From Pseudolabrys sp. (GTDB taxonomy: Bacteria > Pseudomonadota > Alphaproteobacteria > Rhizobiales > Xanthobacteraceae): a stretch of DNA of 5,771 bases. The DNA lies in NCBI GenBank assembly GCA_019246455.1, contig JAFAQJ010000176.1, positions 1 through 5,771 on the forward strand. The letters are read 5' to 3'. A program made the translations under genes and the position numbers. The stretch's first letter is position 1, and the number at the start of each line of letters is the position of its first letter. Positions 1 through 4,746 of this stretch are shown here, piece by piece. The notes beneath the pieces are model-generated. The model was not told where the DNA came from, did not search any database, and was given only the letters and a program-made list of their open reading frames with translations.

Positions 1-82
1 TTGACGTGCCTTTGTCAACGTCGGATTCAGCCTTCACTTCACAGCGAGCGCAGCCATCGAAGAAAACGGTGACGATCTCTGG
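1..82 (+). promoter_or_regulatory. Leader of the cyclotransferase gene, with a short inverted repeat at 1-18
   Basis: The stretch before the cyclotransferase start holds no recognisable gene. It contains a perfect 5-base inverted repeat, TTGAC (1-5) and GTCAA (14-18), with an 8-base loop, right at the window edge. A GANTC site (GATTC) lies at 24-28. TTGACG at 1-6 or TTGTCA at 12-17 could act as a -35 element, but I see no convincing -10 at the right distance. The cyclotransferase frame is open from 5 onward, so part of this stretch may be coding. Confidence 0.25.
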
Positions 83-616
83 GTGTTCGGCTACGGATCG
101 CTGATCTGGCGGCCAGGCTTCGAATTTATCGAACGCCGCCAGGCACGGCTCGTTGGCGCACACCGCGCGCTTTGTGTCTACTCCTTCGTGCACCGCGGCA
201 CGCCGGAAACGCCGGGCCTCGTATTGGGTCTTGATCGCGGTGGTAATTGCCGCGGTGTCGCTTATCGAGTTGCTTCGAGCCGGCGCGCGGACACGATTGC
301 CTATCTCAGAGCCCGCGAGCAGGCGACCATGGTGTATCGCGAGGAAACGCGCGCGATCTGGCTCGACAGCGATCCAAAGCTGCGAGTCGAAGCGCTTTGC
401 TACACGGTCGATCGCGGCCACCCTCAGTATGCCGGCCGTCTGTCGCTCGAACAGCAGATCCATCATGTGTGGCAAGGCCACGGCCGCTCTGGCAACAATC
501 GCGACTACGTGCTGGAGACGGTGAAAGCACTGGAAGAACTCGGCTTTCGCGATATCGAGCTGCACCGTCTGGCCGAGCGCCTCAAAGGCGCGCGAGGCAC
601 CGCACCTTCCAATTAG
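83..616 (+). CDS. ChaC-like gamma-glutamylcyclotransferase (glutathione-specific type)
   Basis: Predicted cytosolic enzyme of the ChaC family, which cleaves the gamma-glutamyl group of glutathione to give 5-oxoproline and Cys-Gly. The N-terminal substrate-binding loop FGYGSLIWRPGF (residues 2-13) is the family hallmark. The block CVYSFVHRGT...PGLVLGLDRGG (31-54) and the catalytic-type glutamate in LRAREQ (E79) follow, as does VDRGHPQYAG (109-118). The SGNNRDYV block (136-143) is also typical. About 177 residues fits bacterial ChaC proteins. The start is uncertain: GTG at 83 is the only ATG/GTG/TTG between the in-frame stop at 2-4 and the conserved loop. Yet the codons just before it read DDLW, giving DDLWVFGYGS, as in homologues. 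The true N-terminus may therefore lie upstream, possibly at the rare ATC codon at 56-58. No good ribosome binding site precedes GTG 83. The 3' end overlaps the convergent acyltransferase gene by four bases. Family assignment is confident; substrate is inferred from the family. Confidence 0.9.
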   Translation: MFGYGSLIWRPGFEFIERRQARLVGAHRALCVYSFVHRGTPETPGLVLGLDRGGNCRGVAYRVASSRRADTIAYLRAREQATMVYREETRAIWLDSDPKLRVEALCYTVDRGHPQYAGRLSLEQQIHHVWQGHGRSGNNRDYVLETVKALEELGFRDIELHRLAERLKGARGTAPSN

Positions 617-1353
617 GGCGACTCTTTCATCAAGTGCTCGCTACCTTCGACAAATAGCCGTTCGCTTCCGGCTTCAAGTTCTGTGCGCAACCTCGTAAAG
701 AACGCCTCATTGTCGAGCCCCGGTTGGATTGGGTCGAGCATCTCGGCAACAATGGTCCCCGGAAAGCGGCGGATCGAACGCCGCGGCCAGAACAATCCGG
801 AATTGAGCGCAACTGGCAAGCAGGGGACGCCGCACGCAGCATAGAGATGAGTGACGCCGTACTTGTATTTCGGCTCGGCACCCGCCGGCCGGCGCGTGCC
901 TTCCGGAAAGATAATGATCTGGCGGCCATGCATGAGCTCCTTGCGAACCCGCTCGGCCATGTCCGCTAACGCTTGCGCTCCACCACCGCGATCGACCGGC
1001 ACCATGCGACCCTTGATCGTGAACCAGCCGAACAGCGGGATCCATTGCAGCTCGCGCTTGAGGATAAAGGTCGGATCGTCGAACAACCACAGTAGCGCGA
1101 AGGTTTCCCAGGCCGATTGGTGCTTGGCCGCAACAATCAGCGGGCCACGCGGGATGCGCTCCAAATGCCGGAACTCGGATCGCGTGCCGCAAATAACGCG
1201 CAGCAGCCAGAGATTCGTCCTGCCCCAGGTCTTTGCGACCCACACAATGGCGCGATACGGCATGAAGAAGGTCGGCAACGCCACCACAAGCCACAAGCCG
1301 GTGCCGAGATAGAATGCCACGTTGAACAAAATCGAGCGAAAAAGAATCAGCAC
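613..1353 (-). CDS. plsC: 1-acyl-sn-glycerol-3-phosphate acyltransferase (PlsC/LPLAT family)
   Basis: Inner-membrane enzyme that transfers an acyl chain to the sn-2 position of lysophosphatidic acid, making phosphatidic acid for phospholipid synthesis. A hydrophobic N-terminus (about residues 7-32) suggests a membrane segment. The acyltransferase motifs are in order: block I KHQSAWETF with H78 and E83 (an HX4E form of the usual HX4D), block II KGRMVPVDR (114-122), block III FPEGTRR (149-155) and block IV VPCLPVALN (176-184). At 246 residues it has the normal length. The start is GTG at 1351-1353, supported by a GAGGG ribosome binding site six bases upstream that overlaps the ydcF stop. It is the last gene of the ftsE-ftsX-ydcF-plsC run, nine bases after ydcF, and almost certainly cotranscribed. 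Its TAA stop overlaps the TAG of the convergent cyclotransferase gene. HX4E with this surrounding sequence is, as I recall, the normal form in this proteobacterial subfamily. An acyltransferase acting on another lysolipid cannot be excluded. Confidence 0.93.
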   Translation of the reverse strand: MLILFRSILFNVAFYLGTGLWLVVALPTFFMPYRAIVWVAKTWGRTNLWLLRVICGTRSEFRHLERIPRGPLIVAAKHQSAWETFALLWLFDDPTFILKRELQWIPLFGWFTIKGRMVPVDRGGGAQALADMAERVRKELMHGRQIIIFPEGTRRPAGAEPKYKYGVTHLYAACGVPCLPVALNSGLFWPRRSIRRFPGTIVAEMLDPIQPGLDNEAFFTRLRTELEAGSERLFVEGSEHLMKESP

Positions 1354-1359
1354 ACTGAG

Positions 1360-1364
1360 CCCTC
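1360..1364 (-). promoter_or_regulatory. Ribosome binding site of plsC
   Basis: On the minus strand GAGGG lies six bases before the GTG at 1353 and overlaps the TGA stop of the upstream ydcF-like gene (1365-1363). The spacing is good and it decides for the GTG start. The overlap suggests that translation of the two genes is coupled. Confidence 0.6.
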
Positions 1365-1971
1365 AGCCAACGTCGGGGTCGAGCCGGTTACGCACCAGCG
1401 CGAAGACATATTTGAGATATTCGCCGATCAAAAGTCGGGCGGTATTGGAATTCGACCACCATGGCTCGCCTTTAACTTTGTCAGAAACGACAGGGTACGG
1501 GACAAGCGTCACATCCGGCAGTTGATGCTCAATTTCCGCCATGGCACGCGGCATATGCCAGTTCGACGTCACGACGATCAATGAATTGAAGCCTTTTTCA
1601 CGGGCCCAGCGACGTGTCTCGACGGCATTGCCGTAGGTGTTGAGCGCCGAGCGGTCGAGATCGACACAGCAAGCAAAAACCTTTTCGTTGAGCGCGGTGA
1701 GCTGCGCGATTTCGCGGCCCGTCGTCGTCGGGTGCACCCCCGTAATCAACAATCGACGACCCCGTTGATTGGTGAGCAGAACAAGCGCGTCGGGAATGCG
1801 CGAAGCCGCTCCCGTCAGTGCGACAATGCCGTCGGCTGCACGATAGAGCTGCGGCTCTTCGTCAGAAATTTGAGAAACGAAACCGAAGAAACCCGCAGTA
1901 AGCGCCAGCAGCCCCGCGAGCGCTGCAACGATCGTGAGGTATCCGATCCAGCGAACAAAGCTGCTTAGCAT
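1363..1971 (-). CDS. YdcF/ElyC/SanA-family (DUF218) membrane protein
   Basis: A 202-residue protein of the DUF218 family. Residues 9-32 form one strongly hydrophobic N-terminal helix, so it is probably an inner-membrane anchor with the domain in the periplasm. The DUF218 domain is recognised by ADGIVALTGAASRI (46-59), the strand-turn GRRLLITGVHPTT (71-83), DLDRSALNTYGNAVETRRWA (104-123) and LIVVTSNWHMPRAMAEIE (131-148), including the usual TSxxHMPRA block. Family members such as E. coli ElyC, SanA and YdcF are linked to envelope integrity, but no firm biochemical activity is established. Adjacent cysteines (C101, C102) sit in the domain. The ATG at 1969-1971 comes one base after the ftsX stop with no obvious ribosome binding site, pointing to translation coupled to ftsX. 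Position between ftsX and plsC supports an envelope role. No gene symbol is assigned because orthology to a named E. coli member is unclear. Confidence 0.87.
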   Translation of the reverse strand: MLSSFVRWIGYLTIVAALAGLLALTAGFFGFVSQISDEEPQLYRAADGIVALTGAASRIPDALVLLTNQRGRRLLITGVHPTTTGREIAQLTALNEKVFACCVDLDRSALNTYGNAVETRRWAREKGFNSLIVVTSNWHMPRAMAEIEHQLPDVTLVPYPVVSDKVKGEPWWSNSNTARLLIGEYLKYVFALVRNRLDPDVG

Positions 1972-1972
1972 G

Positions 1973-2926
1973 CTAGTCGATCATCGCCAGTGTGCGATTG
2001 ACCGTGCGACGCGATGTCAGGGCTGTCACGGCCGCGATCAGCACAACCAAACCGATCATAGCGCCATATCCCAACCAGCCAATCGTAAACCCGCCAAATA
2101 GTGCCGCCGTTTGGTCGCCCATGGCCGTGCCGCCCAAGCCCCGCATTACCAACCCAGTCATCGCGAACAGCACGATTGCTGCGCCGCCACCGATAACACC
2201 GCCCTCGAAACCGAGGACCAAAAAATGCCTCTGGAAATGCGTAGCGATATAACTGTTCTTCGCACCGACGAAATGCAGCACTTCGATCACCGACCGATTC
2301 GCAGCCATAGCGCCGCGGGTCGCAAAGCTAACCGAGAGCATTGTCGCAGCGATCATCAGAATAAGAACGATCACGCCGATCGCTACCGCGCTGTTGGCCA
2401 TCGTACGCATGCGGGAAATCCATCCGCGATGGTCGTCGAGCGTGGCACCCGGCACCTCGCGGGCCAGCGCGCTGCGCAGGCCGTCAAGATCAGCGGTATC
2501 GTTCCCCAGCTTCACGACGACCATGCGTGGCACGGGGAGATCGGTCATCGTCAACCCACTCCCCAGCCAAGGCTCAAGCAGGTTCGCAGACTCTTCCCTC
2601 GTCATCGCTCGCACGTCTGACACACCGCGCGCGGCTTTGGCCAAAGCGACGGCTTTGTCGACGCCGGCGTCGACATCACGGCCTGTCGCAGGTTTGATCT
2701 GGATGGAAACCTCACGCGCCACGTCGGTCTGCCAGCCGCTTGCGGCTTCGCTGACCAAAGTCACCGCACCGGTCGTCATAGCGGCCAGGAAAGTCATGAT
2801 CGCGACCACAGCAACCAAAGCGCGCCCTGAAATCGTATTTCGGGGCACGATCGGAGCGCGCGACGGCGGTAGTCCACCCCGGACGCGCGGCAACACAGCA
2901 ACATCTCTTGTCGAGTTTTCCGTCAT
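1973..2926 (-). CDS. ftsX: Cell division ABC transporter permease FtsX
   Basis: Membrane partner of FtsE. In bacteria the FtsEX complex does not import a solute: it transmits ATP hydrolysis across the inner membrane to control peptidoglycan hydrolases or their activators during division. With ATG at 2924-2926 the protein has 317 residues. It has a cytoplasmic N-terminus (1-34), TM1 (about 35-58) and a periplasmic domain (about 60-177). TM2 (about 178-200) is followed by a cytoplasmic loop with VIEVLHFVGAKNSYIATHF (213-231), the coupling region typical of FtsX. TM3 (about 233-262) and TM4 (about 283-305) complete the four-helix topology. The stretch EESANLLEPWLGSGL with LPVPRMVVVKL (111-140) matches rhizobial FtsX. 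ATG 2926 lies five bases after the ftsE stop. An alternative TTG at 2935-2933 would add three residues and overlap the ftsE stop by four bases. No strong ribosome binding site is visible, so coupling to ftsE is likely. Second gene of the operon. Confidence 0.94.
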   Translation of the reverse strand: MTENSTRDVAVLPRVRGGLPPSRAPIVPRNTISGRALVAVVAIMTFLAAMTTGAVTLVSEAASGWQTDVAREVSIQIKPATGRDVDAGVDKAVALAKAARGVSDVRAMTREESANLLEPWLGSGLTMTDLPVPRMVVVKLGNDTADLDGLRSALAREVPGATLDDHRGWISRMRTMANSAVAIGVIVLILMIAATMLSVSFATRGAMAANRSVIEVLHFVGAKNSYIATHFQRHFLVLGFEGGVIGGGAAIVLFAMTGLVMRGLGGTAMGDQTAALFGGFTIGWLGYGAMIGLVVLIAAVTALTSRRTVNRTLAMID

Positions 2927-2931
2927 TGCGT

Positions 2932-3591
2932 TCAATCGTAAATGTGCAATCGCCCTTCGTGGAGAACAAGGCGCCGAGCATCGTATTGGTCCATCAACGC
3001 GATGTCATGCGTGGCAATGACCACCGATGTGCCGGACTTGTTAAGTTCGACAAACAGACGCAGCAAACGTTGGGCGAGAGATGGATCGACGTTGCCGGTC
3101 GGCTCGTCCGCCAGCAGCAATTGCGGGCGAGCGATCACCGCACGTGCAATGGCGGCGCGCTGCTTCTCGCCGCCCGACAGCACGGGCGGCAGCGCCCATA
3201 TCCGGTCGCCAAGGCCAACCCAGTTGAGCAACTCGATCACCTCGTCGCGGTAGGATTCTTCAGCACGGCCACTCACCCGTAATGGCAGAGCGACGTTTTC
3301 GTAGGTCGTCATGTGGTCGAGCAGCCGAAAATCCTGGAAGACGATGCCGACGCGCCGGCGCAAGGTGGCAAGCGCGTCCACGCTCAACGTCGCCACGTCA
3401 TGCCCAAATTGGGTGATCAGGCCACGGGTCGGTTTGAGCGACAGGAACAGGAGCTTCAAAAGTGAAGTTTTCCCGGCCCCGGAGGGACCGGTAAGAAACT
3501 GGAACGAGTGCGGCTCGATGCGAAACGAGAGATCACGCAGGACCTCCGGTCCGAGCCCATAGCGTAGCCCTACATTTTCGAATCGGACCAC
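2932..3591 (-). CDS. ftsE: Cell division ATP-binding protein FtsE
   Basis: Cytoplasmic ABC ATPase that pairs with FtsX at the division site. All nucleotide-binding elements are intact in the 219-residue form: Walker A GPSGAGKT (35-42, K41), Q-loop VFQDFRLLDHMTTYENVALPLR (Q86), signature LSGGEKQR (138-145), Walker B LLLADEPTGNVD (158-169, catalytic-type E163) and H-loop ATHD (H195). E. coli FtsE has 222 residues, so the length fits. I chose GTG 3591-3589 because VVRFENVGLRYG is where FtsE proteins normally begin and a purine-rich stretch (AGAGG and G6, 3595-3606) lies just upstream. The frame stays open to another GTG at 3639, which would add 16 residues (AGRLFGASTGGGQRQ and flanking) but has no visible ribosome binding site. 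First gene of the operon, divergent from the zinc-ribbon gene. Identification is firm; the start is moderately sure. Confidence 0.95.
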   Translation of the reverse strand: MVRFENVGLRYGLGPEVLRDLSFRIEPHSFQFLTGPSGAGKTSLLKLLFLSLKPTRGLITQFGHDVATLSVDALATLRRRVGIVFQDFRLLDHMTTYENVALPLRVSGRAEESYRDEVIELLNWVGLGDRIWALPPVLSGGEKQRAAIARAVIARPQLLLADEPTGNVDPSLAQRLLRLFVELNKSGTSVVIATHDIALMDQYDARRLVLHEGRLHIYD

Positions 3592-3594
3592 CTG

Positions 3595-3606
3595 CCTCTG
3601 CCCCCC
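3595..3606 (-). promoter_or_regulatory. Ribosome binding site of ftsE (decides the start)
   Basis: On the minus strand a run of six G (3606-3601) is followed by CAGAGGCAG and then GTG at 3591. AGAGG is only three bases from the GTG and the G run nine bases away, so one of them could serve. The upstream GTG at 3639 has nothing comparable. This favours the short form of FtsE. Confidence 0.45.
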
Positions 3607-3675
3607 GCCTGTCGAAGCTCCAAAAAGCCGCCCAGCCACGCAAAACGGGCTTTTAGCGCATTGTTGCGGTCTGCG

Positions 3676-3724
3676 GGCCGTTTTACCGCGTCATTCTAGC
3701 GCTGATTCCGACTTGCGAACGGCC
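3676..3724. repeat. Inverted repeat GGCCGTT/AACGGCC flanking the candidate ftsE promoter
   Basis: GGCCGTT (3676-3682) is the exact reverse complement of AACGGCC (3718-3724). The 35 bases between the arms contain the candidate -10 element and the GANTC site. The wide spacing suits a pair of protein binding sites better than a hairpin. Confidence 0.5.
3693..3698 (-). promoter_or_regulatory. Candidate -10 element of the ftsE operon promoter
   Basis: Read on the minus strand, TAGAAT (one mismatch to TATAAT) lies about 100 bases before the preferred ftsE start and 54 bases before the alternative one. A weak -35, TTCGCA, sits 15 bases upstream of it, which is shorter than the ideal spacing. A GANTC site at 3704-3708 falls between the two elements. 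This is a pattern-based guess. Confidence 0.3.
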
Positions 3725-3734
3725 AGTTTTGGTT

Positions 3735-3751
3735 TCCGTTGCATTAACGGA
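3735..3751. repeat. Palindrome TCCGTT-N5-AACGGA
   Basis: A perfect 6-base inverted repeat with a 5-base centre (GCATT), 17 bases in all. It shares the CCGTT/AACGG core with the wider inverted repeat next to it. It lies 38 bases before the zinc-ribbon ATG, a position suited to an operator. No T tract follows, so it is not a terminator. Confidence 0.5.
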
Positions 3752-3789
3752 CGGCTGGTACCGTCATCGGATCCACTTGCCACGCGGCC

Positions 3790-4725
3790 ATGCTGATCGT
3801 CTGCCCGAGTTGCGCCACATCCTACGTGATCGACCCGGCGTCGCTCGGACCGGCTGGGCGAATGGTGCGCTGCGCGCGTTGCAAGACTGCCTGGTTCGCT
3901 GGCGGCCCGAAAACAGCGCCTGAGATCAGCACGTTTGCCGAAGACGTCATTGCCGAAGCACAAGGGCTCTCGCCGGCGCCGCGCGCTCGCCGTGCGGAGG
4001 TGCCCGTCTCCTCTCCGACCGCAGCGCCCGACGATTTCGCAAATGGCGAACCGGAGCCTCCACCGGTCTTCGGCAGGCGCTCGGAACCGCCCGATGCCAG
4101 CAGCACTGTAGAACACTCACCAGTTCCAGAGCCGCCGACGATTGCAGCCACCGAAGCGCCTCCGCTTGCGCCGCCCGTTCACGAAGGCGCGCTTCCCTAC
4201 CATGCCTCAATCGATGTCGATGACGTCGAGAGCTTCGCCGCGCGGCGTGCGCGTATGCAGTCGAAACGCAAAGCCAAGCGCCGATCATCGAAATGGACGG
4301 CGTTGATCCTCGTCCTGCTTGGCTTCAACGTTGCCCTTATCGGAGCCCGCAACGAGGTCGTGCGGTTCGTGCCGCAGACGGCCTCACTCTTCGCGGCGAT
4401 CGGCCTTCCGGTCAATTTACGTCATCTTGCCTTTGAAGACGTGAAGGTCTCGAAAGAGGAGAATGACGGAGTGAGTGTGCTGGTCGTCGAAGGCAATATC
4501 ATCAGCGCATCAAACAAAGCAGTCGAGGTGCCACGGCTGCGCTTCGGCGTTCGCAATAACGGCGGCCAGGAAATCTATTCTTGGACGGCACAGCCAAGCC
4601 GCAGCGTGCTGGGTCCCGGCGAAACGCTACCGTTCCGCAGCCGGCTCGCCTCCCCGCCCGCTGAAGCGGCGGATGTCGTCGTTCGCTTTTTCACCGCGCA
4701 CGATGGCGTGCCCGGACTGAAGTAG
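3790..4725 (+). CDS. MJ0042-type zinc-ribbon membrane protein with DUF3426-like C-terminal domain
   Basis: A 311-residue single-pass membrane protein of unknown function. The N-terminus MLIVCPSCATSYVI carries a four-cysteine zinc ribbon, C5-x2-C8 and C28-x2-C31, of the MJ0042 family. A long disordered-looking linker (about 40-150), rich in Pro, Ala and Glu, follows. A strongly basic stretch (RRARMQSKRKAKRRSSK, 152-168) precedes the single transmembrane helix (about 169-186), which by the positive-inside rule puts the zinc ribbon in the cytoplasm. The periplasmic part (about 190-311) ends in a beta-rich domain like DUF3426 (VEGNIISASNKAVEVPRLRFGV, then SVLGPGETLPFRSRL). The ATG at 3790 is the only possible start, since an in-frame stop lies at 3745-3747. 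No clear ribosome binding site is seen. The gene is divergent from ftsEX and convergent with the DUF4175 gene, 21 bases apart. The layout resembles a membrane-anchored sensor or scaffold, but that is inference. Confidence 0.85.
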   Translation: MLIVCPSCATSYVIDPASLGPAGRMVRCARCKTAWFAGGPKTAPEISTFAEDVIAEAQGLSPAPRARRAEVPVSSPTAAPDDFANGEPEPPPVFGRRSEPPDASSTVEHSPVPEPPTIAATEAPPLAPPVHEGALPYHASIDVDDVESFAARRARMQSKRKAKRRSSKWTALILVLLGFNVALIGARNEVVRFVPQTASLFAAIGLPVNLRHLAFEDVKVSKEENDGVSVLVVEGNIISASNKAVEVPRLRFGVRNNGGQEIYSWTAQPSRSVLGPGETLPFRSRLASPPAEAADVVVRFFTAHDGVPGLK

Positions 4726-4746
4726 CGTCAGCGTTTTTCCGAATTC
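4726..4746. other. Short gap between convergent genes, no clear terminator
   Basis: Only 21 bases separate the stop of the zinc-ribbon gene from the stop of the DUF4175 gene. A TTTTT run (4734-4738) follows a weak four-base stem (CTGA at 4717-4720 with TCAG at 4728-4731). That is too short to call an intrinsic terminator for the plus strand. Confidence 0.3.

Larger units (their letters stand above)
3640..3789. promoter_or_regulatory. Divergent intergenic region between ftsE and the zinc-ribbon gene
   Basis: This is the only sizeable non-coding stretch in the window and must carry the promoters of both divergent units. It holds a candidate minus-strand -10 (3693-3698) and a GANTC methylation-type site (3704-3708). 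It also holds five copies of the pentamer CCGTT/AACGG, at 3644-3648, 3678-3682, 3718-3722, 3736-3740 and 3746-3750. Four of these pair into two inverted repeats. I find no convincing -35/-10 pair for the plus-strand gene. Confidence 0.5.

Noticed and set aside
2924..2935. TTG at 2935 as the start of ftsX, overlapping the ftsE stop
   Set aside because: An ATG lies three codons further in, five bases after the ftsE stop. The TTG adds only three residues. It cannot be excluded but is less likely.
2394..3020. Long plus-strand open frame opposite ftsX and the end of ftsE
   Set aside because: It lies antisense to a gene with clear homology, has no recognisable domain and is rich in Arg/Ser/Thr/Pro as expected from a GC-rich shadow frame. 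The same applies to plus-strand frames at 851-1312, 1117-1584, 1992-2252, 2111-2620 and 2908-3282.
3744..3747. TTAA as part of a CtrA binding site before the zinc-ribbon gene
   Set aside because: The second TTAA at a 7-base spacing is absent on both sides, so only a half-site exists.
3691..4116. Minus-strand open frame covering the divergent intergenic region and the 5' part of the zinc-ribbon gene
   Set aside because: Arg-rich shadow frame with no domain. The opposite frame has an intact four-Cys ribbon and an ordered domain layout. Minus-strand frames at 3822-4151, 3947-4288 and 4197-4415 are rejected for the same reason.
4709..4738. Possible intrinsic terminator after the zinc-ribbon gene
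   Set aside because: There is a T5 run, but the stem before it is only four base pairs and not GC-rich.
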